A stretch of 52,151 bases of DNA, taken from Halobacillus alkaliphilus. GTDB lineage: Bacteria; Bacillota; Bacilli; Bacillales; Halobacillaceae. Location: NCBI RefSeq assembly GCF_900113125.1, contig NZ_FOOG01000011.1:43290-95440 (forward strand), written 5' to 3'. Positions 41,090 through 48,501 of this stretch are shown piece by piece (the first letter of the stretch is position 1; each line of letters begins with the position of its first letter). The position numbers were made by a program, and so were the translations under genes. The notes beneath the pieces were generated by a model. It had not been told where the DNA came from, did not search any database, and worked only from the letters and a program-made list of their open reading frames with translations.

Positions 41090-42613
41090 TTGAAGAAAGG
41101 TTTAGCGAAAAAAGTATTATCTGTGACGGCTTTGTCATGTCTATTCTTTGGGTCAAGTGCAGGAGTCAACACAAATTACATAAGCGCCTCCGAGCATGAA
41201 GAAAAGGATGTAAAAAATGTGATTTTCATGGTTGGTGATGGCATGGGGCCGTCTTATACCACGGCTTATCGCTATCTTAAGGATAATTCAGAGACCATAA
41301 AAATGGAGGATACAGCTTTTGACCCATACTTAGTAGGCATGCAGTCTGTCTATTCAGCGGACGCTTATCACGATGGCGGTGAAGAGGACGAGAAAGAAAA
41401 CATCCCCGATTCTGCAGCTACAGCTACTTCTATGTCTTCCGGTGAAAAAACGTATAATGGAGCCATTGCAGTAGATTTAGAGAAAGAAAAAACAAAGACG
41501 GTGCTAGAAGGGGCTAAGGAAGAAGGAATGGCTACCGGTCTTGTCGCGACTTCTCAAATTAACCACGCAACCCCAGCAGCTTACGGAACGCATGATGAAG
41601 ACCGGAACAATTATAATGATATTGCCAATGACTACTATGATGATATGATCCAGGGCGAACATAAGGTAGATGTGTTGTTAGGCGGAGGTACAGACTTCTT
41701 TGATAGAGAGGACCGTGACCTGACCAAGGAGTTCCAGGAAGATGGGTACGATTATGTAACCTCTACGGACGAGCTTATGAATACATCAAGCGATCAAATT
41801 TTAGGTCTATTTGCACCTGTAGGCTTAGAGAAAGCTATTGATCGTCCGGAAGAGCAGCCTTCTCTTGAACAAATGACTGAGACAGCTCTTGAGACCCTGA
41901 GCCAGGACGAAGACGGATTCTTTTTAATGGTTGAAGGAAGTCAAATCGACTGGGCTGGGCACGACAACGATGTAGTAAGTGCCATGAGTGAGATGGAAGA
42001 CTTCGATAAAGCTTTCCAAAAAGCTATTGAATTTGCTAAACAGGATGAAGAAACTCTAGTAGTAACCACAGCTGACCACTCTACTGGTGGCTTTTCCATT
42101 GGAGAAGGCGGGCCTTACAAGTGGGATGCGGAAGTTATCCAGGCAGCTAAACACACTCCGGACTATATGGCGCGCCAAATTGTTGAAGAAGGTGCAGATG
42201 TAGAAACTGTTCTTAATGATAATATCGACTTTGAATTGAAAGACGAAGAAATTCAGTCGGTGACAGATGCTATGGAAAGTGCGGCTGAAGAAGAGAAAAT
42301 GGTAGAAGTGGATAATGCTATTGAAGCGATTTTTAACGAGCGTTCGGGAACGGGCTGGACAACGAGTGGACACACGGGGGGAGATGTTCCTGTTTATGCT
42401 TATGGTCCAGGTTCTGACATGTTCTCCGGGTTTATTGATAACACCGACAACGCTGAAAACATCTTTAAGCTTCTAGGCCTTTCTAAAACAGAAGATGGAG
42501 CTCCTCTTCCAGACACAAGCACTTCTACTCCTGCAGGCATGCTTGCTGGTGTTTTGATTGCTGCCGGTGGTGCTGCACTTCTGATATTCAGAAGAAAGAA
42601 TGCTAAAAACTAG
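41090..42613 (+). CDS. Cell-wall-anchored alkaline phosphatase with an LPDTS sorting signal
   Basis: This 507-residue enzyme has a signal peptide (residues 1 to about 32), the PhoA-type fold with NVIFMVGDGMG (metal), the nucleophile Ser108 in PDSAATATSM, HATPAAYGTHDEDR, FFLMVEGSQIDWAGHDND, VVTTADHSTGG and TSGHTGGDVPVYAYGPG. The C-terminus is a sortase signal: LPDTS at 473-477, a hydrophobic stretch, and RRKNAKN. LPDTS-type signals are used by the class D sortase of Bacillus (SrtD/YhcS), so the enzyme is probably linked to the wall. No sortase gene is in the window. The protein is very acidic, as expected for exposure to salt. The start is TTG, behind GGAGGGATC. Confidence 0.9.
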   Translation: MKKGLAKKVLSVTALSCLFFGSSAGVNTNYISASEHEEKDVKNVIFMVGDGMGPSYTTAYRYLKDNSETIKMEDTAFDPYLVGMQSVYSADAYHDGGEEDEKENIPDSAATATSMSSGEKTYNGAIAVDLEKEKTKTVLEGAKEEGMATGLVATSQINHATPAAYGTHDEDRNNYNDIANDYYDDMIQGEHKVDVLLGGGTDFFDREDRDLTKEFQEDGYDYVTSTDELMNTSSDQILGLFAPVGLEKAIDRPEEQPSLEQMTETALETLSQDEDGFFLMVEGSQIDWAGHDNDVVSAMSEMEDFDKAFQKAIEFAKQDEETLVVTTADHSTGGFSIGEGGPYKWDAEVIQAAKHTPDYMARQIVEEGADVETVLNDNIDFELKDEEIQSVTDAMESAAEEEKMVEVDNAIEAIFNERSGTGWTTSGHTGGDVPVYAYGPGSDMFSGFIDNTDNAENIFKLLGLSKTEDGAPLPDTSTSTPAGMLAGVLIAAGGAALLIFRRKNAKN

Positions 42614-42645
42614 TCAATCAGGTGCAGGTTAAAGGAGTCTTAAGA

Positions 42646-42680
42646 AAAGGTCCGCCTCGGAAGAAGAGGCGGACCTTTTT
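42646..42680. terminator. Terminator between the phosphatase and the converging esterase gene
   Basis: AAAGGTCCGCCTC and its complement form a perfect stem around a seven-base loop, followed by T residues on both sides. Confidence 0.9.
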
Positions 42681-42687
42681 CATACGC

Positions 42688-43491
42688 TCATAAATGCTTT
42701 TTAAGCAAATCCATTTCTTCCAAGATAGTTTCCCAGGCAGGAGAGGAAACATTTGTGAGCATAAAGTGTTCATCTTCAGGAAGTTCAACATACTTAATAA
42801 AGTCACCTAAATTTTCTGCCATCTGGTAGTAGTGATCACTAATACCAACAGGAACATTAATATCAAGTGAACCATGCACAATGACCTGAGGCACATTTAG
42901 GGGTAAAAGCTCTAAAGGACTGGCTTCCTTAAATCGTGTCGGGTATTCATCGGGAGAGCCGCCAAGTAGTTCTGAAGTTGGATTGGTAGGTTGTAAAGAA
43001 AGTGTAGAATCTCTCTTCTGATGAACCTCATACATTTTGTGTAAGTCGTTTACCCCTGCTAAACTCACAGCTGCTGCAATTGGGAGGGGAGAAGCGTTTG
43101 TCACCAGCTCACTATCTGCTGAGAGACGATGTCTTCCAGCAATCCAAAGTGCTAAGTGGCCTCCTGCTGAATGACCAATAGTTACTACTTTTGAGAGATC
43201 AAGAGAATAAGAGTCTGAGAGCTGAGTCAGGTAATCGCAGGCTTCTGCTGCATCTTTAAGAGTGCCTGGCCATGCCCCGCCTTCCTGTCCAACACGGCGG
43301 TATTCAATATTCCAAGTGGCGAAACCCTGAGAAGTTAAACTTTCAGCGACGTCATTCATGATTTCGAGACCGAAATGTTCTTTCCAGAAACCACCGTGAA
43401 TGACCACAGCTACTGGATGCGGTCCGTCTCCCTCTGGTAAGCGTAAATCCCCAAACTGATTTTCATTCGTTCCGTAAAATAGTCTTTCCAT
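42688..43491 (-). CDS. Alpha/beta hydrolase (kynurenine formamidase/esterase type)
   Basis: This 267-residue hydrolase has the oxyanion motif VVIHGGFW, the nucleophile serine in IGHSAGGHLAL, and a C-terminal aspartate and histidine (VHGSLDINVPVGIS and LPEDEHFMLTN), the order of a catalytic triad. The HGGFW start is typical of the bacterial kynurenine-formamidase-like/BD-FAE esterase group. The substrate is unknown. No kyn genes are nearby. It has no signal peptide, so it is cytoplasmic. It stands alone and converges on the phosphatase gene. Confidence 0.83.
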   Translation of the reverse strand: MERLFYGTNENQFGDLRLPEGDGPHPVAVVIHGGFWKEHFGLEIMNDVAESLTSQGFATWNIEYRRVGQEGGAWPGTLKDAAEACDYLTQLSDSYSLDLSKVVTIGHSAGGHLALWIAGRHRLSADSELVTNASPLPIAAAVSLAGVNDLHKMYEVHQKRDSTLSLQPTNPTSELLGGSPDEYPTRFKEASPLELLPLNVPQVIVHGSLDINVPVGISDHYYQMAENLGDFIKYVELPEDEHFMLTNVSSPAWETILEEMDLLKKHL

Positions 43492-43666
43492 ATGTACACC
43501 CCTTTTTAATGGACTGCTCTAAATTAAATTGAGCGAAACTCTACTAGTATTTTATTCCATTAAGGGTGAAACTACAAAAGTTTTAAGGGAGACGCTGACC
43601 ACCAAAGATGGTACCCCTTCAGGTTATGATAAAATGAATGTAATCGAATGAAGCGGGAGAAAAAGG

Positions 43667-44088
43667 ATGTATAAATTAAAAACCAAGAAAAACGATGAAA
43701 GTGTACTAGCGTTTATTGAAACAGTGGATAAGCCTAAAAAACGCGAAGATACTTATCAGCTTCTGGATATTTTCACGGAAACCACTAGGTGTGAAGCGAA
43801 AATGTGGGGGAGCAGTATGATTGGGTTTGGATCTTATCATTACACATACGCATCCGGGCATGAAGGTGAGGCTCCACTTGTAGGATTTTCTCCTCGCAAG
43901 GCCAAAATTAGTTTATACTTTTCGCTAGGAGAACCCCGCAGGGAAGAACTTTTAAAGAAACTTGGAAAACATACGACAGGGAAGCCTGTGTTTATATCAA
44001 TAGAGTAGAAGACATTAACGAGGACGTTTTAAAAGATTTGATTCGTGCTTCGATCACCCACCTGCAAACCCTTTACCCTAAAAAATAA
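43667..44088 (+). pseudogene. DUF1801 (YdhG-type) gene with a one-base frameshift
   Basis: The first frame gives 113 residues with the DUF1801 features (ETTRCEAKMWGSSMIGFGSYHYTYASGHEGE, FSPRKAKISLYFS) and ends at a stop codon at 44006-44008. In the next frame, from GCC at 43984, the natural end of the family continues: ACVYINRVEDINEDVLKDL and so on to YPKK, stop at 44086-44088. Loss of one A at GGGAAGCC (43979-43986) explains the break; AAAG restores GKACVYIN. The site is not a classic slippery sequence. DUF1801 proteins are small and of unknown function. A sequencing error is possible. Confidence 0.75.
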
Positions 44089-44180
44089 CAGTTTGTTATA
44101 TACGTAGGTTGTGTATGGCGAATCGGGTTAGTTATATGTTTTTTATCAGGGATTTCTAGAGGGATAAAGCTCATAAATAA

Positions 44181-44219
44181 CGAGATAACATTTGGAGGAG
44201 AAATCCAATCATTATCTCG
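44181..44219. terminator. Long hairpin between the DUF1801 gene and tnrA
   Basis: CGAGATAA and TTATCTCG form the outer stem, and TTTGGA with TCCAA the inner one. CTTTT follows on the plus strand; the minus-strand side is only AT-rich. It probably ends transcription from either side. Confidence 0.6.
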
Positions 44220-44230
44220 CTTTTAAACGA

Positions 44231-44533
44231 TTATTTCATTTTGAAATGAGCGTTAATCTGTCCCCGCAGCATACGCTCAATCACCTTTTCCTTATCACCG
44301 GACCGCTGCATATCCTTTCTAATCTCATACGTTTGAACGCCTTCTTCACGCTTGTCTGCAATTTGAAGCAGAACTTCCACATCAGCAAATGAATACTTCC
44401 TAGTACCTCTTTTAGTTCTTTCAGGGAAGATTAATTCTCTTTCTTCATAGTACCGTATCTGCCGGAGGGATAAGCCCGTCAGTTCATTCACCGTCCCAAT
44501 CGAGATTACTTTTTTATCCTTATAAGAAGACAT
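44231..44533 (-). CDS. tnrA: Nitrogen regulator TnrA (MerR family)
   Basis: This 100-residue protein closely resembles B. subtilis Tnr[34 protein letters not shown], then the wing [30 protein letters not shown] and the C-terminal tail [10 protein letters not shown]. The tail is the part that contacts feedback-inhibited glutamine synthetase in TnrA; GlnR is longer and has a different tail. Under nitrogen limitation it should activate or repress genes through TGTNANAWWWTNTNACA sites, two of which lie upstream. AAGGAGGAG precedes the ATG. Confidence 0.93.
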   Translation of the reverse strand: MSSYKDKKVISIGTVNELTGLSLRQIRYYEERELIFPERTKRGTRKYSFADVEVLLQIADKREEGVQTYEIRKDMQRSGDKEKVIERMLRGQINAHFKMK

Positions 44534-44581
44534 CTTTTCTCCTCCTTAAACGTTTCAACACAAAGGACTCCTTCTGGGAAT

Positions 44582-44743
44582 TCAGGGACCTGTTTTATCG
44601 AGGCGTTTCACTAACGCTTCCAGTTGAGTTAATGTCAGCGTTTGTAAAGCCTCATCCGTAGACTGAACCACCCCTGAATGAATTAACCTCTTGATATAGT
44701 GCTCTTTCATGGCTTCTACTGCATCACGTAAATGATTTTTCAT
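44582..44743 (-). CDS. FbpA-type small protein
   Basis: A 53-residue frame reads MKNHLRDAVEAMKEHYIKRL, then IHSGVVQSTDEALQTLTLTQ and LEALVKRLDKTGP. The pattern (LRxAVE, YIxxLIxSG, LTLTxLE) matches the FbpA domain of Fur-regulated basic proteins, though this one is only mildly basic. GAGGTG lies six bases before the ATG. It lies 48 bases upstream of tnrA on the same strand. No Fur box was seen. In B. subtilis FbpA acts with an iron-sparing small RNA; a role here is unproven. Confidence 0.65.
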   Translation of the reverse strand: MKNHLRDAVEAMKEHYIKRLIHSGVVQSTDEALQTLTLTQLEALVKRLDKTGP

Positions 44744-44876
44744 AAGGCCCACCTCAACATTCAGATTGTATTTTTTAACAAAGATTCACGGTTGAAAAGA
44801 AACGGTAAATTCATGCCGTGTCCTTTTCATGAATTATACTTAGAATAAAACACTCAAAATATTTTGTCACCCTTTA

Positions 44877-44893
44877 TGTTAGATAACCTAACA
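44877..44893. promoter_or_regulatory. TnrA/GlnR box 1
   Basis: TGTTAGATAACCTAACA matches TGTNANAWWWTNTNACA at 16 of 17 positions. It lies in the stretch between the FbpA-like gene/tnrA and the plus-strand permease. Confidence 0.75.
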
Positions 44894-44917
44894 TAAATAT
44901 AATTGAAACGGCTATTA

Positions 44918-44934
44918 TGTCATAAAACCTGACA
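44918..44934. promoter_or_regulatory. TnrA/GlnR box 2
   Basis: TGTCATAAAACCTGACA matches the TnrA consensus at 16 of 17 positions. Its centre is 41 bases from box 1, about four helical turns. It is centred near -47 of a possible plus-strand promoter (TTGTTT, 17 bases, TATGCT at 44938-44966). Confidence 0.75.
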
Positions 44935-44972
44935 TGATTGTTTCTTCTGGATTTAAATAATATGCTCAACTT

Positions 44973-45122
44973 TCAAATTTCCCTCCTTTATTGGCTATTC
45001 AAGTTTTGTTTGGATTTTAAGAATAAACAGGCGTTTAAAACTTCTCATGAAGGTCTTGAGCTTATTTTGAAACAGAAAAACCATAATCTCTGAAAAAACT
45101 CCAATACTGGCGTTCTTTTTTT
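44973..45122 (+). ncRNA. Candidate TnrA-controlled small RNA
   Basis: A transcript from the plus-strand promoter at 44938-44966 would start near 44973. It could end at a short hairpin (AACTCC, six-base loop, GGCGTT, one mismatch, 45097-45114) followed by a run of seven T. The 150-base interval has no credible open frame. TnrA box 2 is placed as in TnrA-activated promoters (centre near -47 to -51). Alternatives: a leader of the permease gene at 45203, or no transcript at all. Confidence 0.35.
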
Positions 45123-45202
45123 AATTTAGCTGTTTATCCAAGCCTAATTTAGTGAATGTGTTAGAAGGAAGATAAAGTCAGTAAAATGTCAGGAGAGTGA
45201 CT

Positions 45203-46273
45203 ATGTGGATTAAGCATCCTTTTTTCAAATATTTAACCGCTATAATATTGGTGTTAATAACTATTTTCTTTTTAAATTTGCTAGAATTCTTTAAACCGAT
45301 CGGTACAGTCATCGGAACCCTTTTCTATCCTTTTCTCATTGCCGGATTTTTATTTTATCTGATGCGGCCTCTGGTAGAACTAATATCAACGCGCAAGTTT
45401 TTCCCACGCCCCGCAGCCATACTAACAATTTTCGCAGGGATAGCCGGGCTTTTTTATGCAGCTTACGCTTTGCTGGCTGAAACGATAAAGAAACAAGTGA
45501 ACAACATCTCTCAATTGCCTGATAAAATGAAAAGCGCTGCCAAAGAGGCTGAACAAAAGATTCAGGAGAACGATATGGGAATGCTTTCAGGCCAATCCCT
45601 TACTCATAAGGCTAATCAATTCTTTGGGGATATGATTCAAGGGATCATGGATAACATTACGGGTATTTTCTCAGCAGTCACAGGTGCCGCGACGGTTTTA
45701 GTCATTGTGCCTTTCGTTCTGTTCTTTTTATTAAAAGATGGTCATAAATTAATTCCGTTTATCGGCAACAGACTGCCAAAAGGACATCAAAAAGAAGGAC
45801 AGAAGCTGCTTAGAGATGTCGACCGTACGCTTGCAGCTTATATTATTGGACAGGTGACGGTAGCCCTGGCGGATGGTATATTGTCTTACATTGGGTATTT
45901 AATTATCGGGCTGGATTATGCGCTCATACTTGGCATATTTGTGGCCGTAACAGCCATTGTGCCTTTTGTTGGTCCAATAATAGGAGCGATTCCGGCGATT
46001 GTCGTTGCTCTTATGCAGGATCCTCAGATGGCCTTATATGTCATAATTACATTGATTATCGTCCAACAGCTGGAAGGGAATCTTGTGGCCCCTGTCGTAC
46101 TTGGCAGCCGACTTCATATTCATCCATTAACGATTATTCTGCTGCTTGTAGTAGCTGCCCCGTTGTATGGGTTTATAGGAATGCTGATTGCGGTTCCTCT
46201 ATACTCTGTCGTTAAAGTCGTCATTAAAGATCTGTTTAAGTTTTATAAAGTAGACACAGGACTTAAAGCATAA
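45203..46273 (+). CDS. AI-2E family transporter (UPF0118/YtvI-like permease)
   Basis: This 356-residue protein has about seven to eight membrane segments in the usual arrangement: three near the N-terminus, a helical extracytoplasmic region (about 85-150), and several at the C-terminus. Typical blocks are VIVPFVLFFLLKDGHKLIPF, YIIGQVTVALADGILSYIGY, AIVPFVGPIIGAIPAIVVALM and QQLEGNLVAPVVLGSRLHIHPL. Members transport sodium, small acids or signalling molecules; the substrate here is not known. The ATG at 45203 has CAGGAGAG upstream. No terminator-like structure was seen between the candidate RNA terminator and the gene. Confidence 0.85.
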   Translation: MWIKHPFFKYLTAIILVLITIFFLNLLEFFKPIGTVIGTLFYPFLIAGFLFYLMRPLVELISTRKFFPRPAAILTIFAGIAGLFYAAYALLAETIKKQVNNISQLPDKMKSAAKEAEQKIQENDMGMLSGQSLTHKANQFFGDMIQGIMDNITGIFSAVTGAATVLVIVPFVLFFLLKDGHKLIPFIGNRLPKGHQKEGQKLLRDVDRTLAAYIIGQVTVALADGILSYIGYLIIGLDYALILGIFVAVTAIVPFVGPIIGAIPAIVVALMQDPQMALYVIITLIIVQQLEGNLVAPVVLGSRLHIHPLTIILLLVVAAPLYGFIGMLIAVPLYSVVKVVIKDLFKFYKVDTGLKA

Positions 46274-46329
46274 TCCCTCTTAATGGTTTTGGTTAATTTA
46301 ATTTTTAAAAGAGGCTTAATACGCCGCGG

Positions 46330-46553
46330 GGCCGCCATAGGAAAGTGTTCAAATTTGGAATTGCCCCGAAAGACACGACCAGCATAAGCCGATCATCAAA
46401 AGGATTGCGGTTTTTTAATCCGTAGAGGAGCGGCTTATGTCTCGAGTGGCTGGGTGATGGAACAAGACGAGTTATTTCACCACCAGTCCTTCTCCATTTA
46501 ACGTAACGGACCCCGATTATCTTGAAAACTGACTCTTCAAGTATCGGGAGCTT
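46330..46553. mobile_element. Repeat family copy D (right half only) with the 122-bp insertion
   Basis: From CCATAGGAAAG on the left to TCTTCAAGTATCGGGAGCTT on the right it matches the right halves of copies B and C. The left half is missing. It includes the same 122-bp insert as copy B at 46346-46467. A short match with copy A extends past the end (TATCTGTG against TAACTGTA). Confidence 0.7.
46346..46467. repeat. 122-bp cruciform-forming insertion in copy D
   Basis: It starts TGTTC, ends AACAAGA, and has the same internal pairs as the copy B insert (AAAGACAC with GTGGCT-like, CATAAGCCG with CGGCTTATG, GGATTGCG with AATCC). Length and flanks are identical to those in copy B. Confidence 0.7.
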
Positions 46554-46593
46554 ATCTGTGAAATCAACACGAAAGTTTAATAGAGCCAACCAT

Positions 46594-46639
46594 AAAAAAT
46601 AAGCCCGGATTCCTTGGTTAGGAACCGGGCTTATTTTTT
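46594..46639. terminator. Terminator of the P450 gene
   Basis: AAAAAATAAGCCCGG and CCGGGCTTATTTTTT form a strong stem with an inner TTCC/GGAA pair and T residues on both strands. Its right edge meets the P450 stop codon. Confidence 0.92.
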
Positions 46640-47885
46640 ATTGGCGTTGGACGTTTTTAATAACGAATCCACTTTTTGGTAAGGCTGGCATTTTTCTTAA
46701 ACTATAGCTGTAATCCTGTTTTGGCACCTCATAATCAAGATGGTTCGTCATATAATCGAAGCTTGATTTCAAGATTTCAATCGTCGGCTGCTCGCCTGGA
46801 CAACGGTGCCCTTTATAATAGTCTCCGCCTCCTTGAGGAATGAGATCAAATAAGCCTCCGTTCCAGTTCAAGAAACGATCTGGATTAAACTCATCAGGAT
46901 TATCCCACAATCGAGGATCATGATTTGTTCCGTAAATATCAATCAAAACCAACTGTCCCTCTTTGAAATTATACTGCTGCCACGTAAAGTCATGATCGAC
47001 TCTTGCCCCTAGGAAAGGGACGAAAGGATAATAGCGGCGAACCTCTTGAGTAAATCTTAAGAGGTAGTCATCGTCATTAGCTGCCTTAGCAATGTTTTGT
47101 GGAAATTGGTAGAAAGCTAGAGCTCCAAAGGTAATAAATTTGGATATAGCTACAAGAGGGCGAATGACGTTGATCAGTTCGATGGCAGCCATTCGAGCAT
47201 CCAAAGGATTTCCGTGCAAATCTTTATGCATAGCCATTTCGTAAATAGCCGTACCTTTTTGGGCCGATTGTTTTCCTTCGCGAACATCGAGAATTAAATC
47301 TTCAATCCATTTCTCTGTGCGCTTACGTGCTCTTCGGCTTTCTATATGTTTCGGGCCGACAGCGCTAAAACCATCAATCATATTACTTAAGTCGCGGGTA
47401 CGTTTTTCTACTTCTTTTTCCTTTAGAGGAACCCCGGCCCACTCGCAGGCTGTACGGCATAGTAACTCCCGTGTCTCATCGTACAGCACCACTTTTTTCT
47501 TATCTTCCCATTTACTTGCAAACTGGTCCCAGTGTTTTTTTGTAATGACCTTTAAAGAAGTGATTGCTTCAGGGGTCATTAAAGACATGAATAATAATTT
47601 ACGGTGAGTGTGAGCTTTTCCATCCATGGTTTGAATAGCGTCTTCTCCAAAGAGAGTTTTCAGTACACGGCTCGGAAGAGCATTTTTTCGGTTCATTCGA
47701 TTAGTATCATAGAAAAGTTTTGCTCCTTCTTCGCCGCTGAGAAGCGCCACCTTTTCCCCGAGAACACGCGTTTCGTAAACATCCAGATGATTGCTTTGCA
47801 CACGTTTGGAAATGAATTCGTAACCATCTTTAAATATTGCCAGAGTATTATCTAATGTCCTGTCTTTCGGTACTTTTACAGTCAT
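46638..47885 (-). CDS. cypC: CYP152 fatty acid peroxygenase (P450BS-beta type)
   Basis: This 415-residue heme enzyme has the peroxygenase hallmarks. Arg242-Pro243 replaces the usual acid-threonine pair, in INVIRPLVA. Gln85 lies in EDAIQTMDG; in OleT-type decarboxylases this position is His. The heme cysteine Cys362 is in GGGDYYKGHRCPGE. These residue numbers coincide with those of B. subtilis P450BS-beta. It should use hydrogen peroxide to hydroxylate fatty acids, mainly at alpha and beta carbons; some members also decarboxylate. The start is the ATG at 47885 (MTVKVPKD), eight bases after AAAGGAG. It needs no redox partner and none is encoded nearby. Confidence 0.94.
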   Translation of the reverse strand: MTVKVPKDRTLDNTLAIFKDGYEFISKRVQSNHLDVYETRVLGEKVALLSGEEGAKLFYDTNRMNRKNALPSRVLKTLFGEDAIQTMDGKAHTHRKLLFMSLMTPEAITSLKVITKKHWDQFASKWEDKKKVVLYDETRELLCRTACEWAGVPLKEKEVEKRTRDLSNMIDGFSAVGPKHIESRRARKRTEKWIEDLILDVREGKQSAQKGTAIYEMAMHKDLHGNPLDARMAAIELINVIRPLVAISKFITFGALAFYQFPQNIAKAANDDDYLLRFTQEVRRYYPFVPFLGARVDHDFTWQQYNFKEGQLVLIDIYGTNHDPRLWDNPDEFNPDRFLNWNGGLFDLIPQGGGDYYKGHRCPGEQPTIEILKSSFDYMTNHLDYEVPKQDYSYSLRKMPALPKSGFVIKNVQRQ

Positions 47886-48026
47886 ATGTAGTCTCCTTTT
47901 CATTAAGGGTGTAATAGTTAAGATTCCTTTTTATAAGGGATAATAAACCAGGTAGAATGACTAATTTGTTAGAAAGTGGATAACTAAAACTCGTTAACTT
48001 GACTAAATACAGTCAAACGTTTAAAA

Positions 48027-48041
48027 TCGTAATCGTTACTA
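48027..48041. promoter_or_regulatory. Zur box upstream of rpsN
   Basis: TCGTAATCGTTACTA matches the Bacillus Zur box (TCGTAATNATTACGA) at 12 of 15 positions, counting N as a match. It lies 110 bases before rpsN, in the region that also contains the P450 promoter. Confidence 0.7.
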
Positions 48042-48151
48042 TTTAGTTATTGCACCAGCAAGTTGCTGAATCGTAACAGATGTTTAAATCCTGAAATGAT
48101 TTAATCGATAAAAAGTCACTAATTTTTATAAAGGAAGGGTGAATAAACCAT

Positions 48152-48421
48152 ATGGCTAAGAAATCCAAAATCGCTAAAGAGAAAAAGCGTGAAGAGATGG
48201 CAGTTTTCTATGCTGAAAAGCGACGCGAGCTTAAAGAAAAAGGGGATTATGAAGCTTTACGTAAGCTTCCCCGCGATTCATCGCCAACGCGCGTGAACCG
48301 TCGTTGTGAACTATCCGGTCGTCCCAGGGGTTATATGAGAAAGTTTGATATGTCTCGTATTGCTTTCCGCGAACTGGCTCATAAAGGTCAGATTCCGGGT
48401 GTGAAAAAAGCCAGCTGGTAA
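48152..48421 (+). CDS. rpsN: Ribosomal protein S14, zinc-independent paralogue
   Basis: This 89-residue S14 lacks the CxxC...CxxC zinc ribbon. It has instead the C-minus form ([20 protein letters not shown], then [20 protein letters not shown]). It is the counterpart of B. subtilis RpsNB (YhzA), which replaces the zinc-containing S14 under zinc starvation and is repressed by Zur. The Zur box upstream agrees. GGAAGGG precedes the ATG. Confidence 0.95.
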   Translation: MAKKSKIAKEKKREEMAVFYAEKRRELKEKGDYEALRKLPRDSSPTRVNRRCELSGRPRGYMRKFDMSRIAFRELAHKGQIPGVKKASW

Positions 48422-48451
48422 TCTAGTGAACTTCTCTATAAGAGAGAGGAA

Positions 48452-48483
48452 AGGCAGGTGTGGATTTATATTCGTGCCTGCCT
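48452..48483. terminator. Hairpin between rpsN and the RND pump gene
   Basis: AGGCAGG and CCTGCCT pair around an 18-base loop that can fold slightly. The T run is short on both strands, so termination may be weak. Confidence 0.5.
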
Positions 48484-48501
48484 GTTCCTATACATAAATC
48501 T

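Noticed and set aside
43979-43986. Programmed frameshift in the DUF1801 gene
   Set aside because: GGGAAGCC is not a slippery heptamer and there is no downstream stimulator; a single-base loss is simpler.
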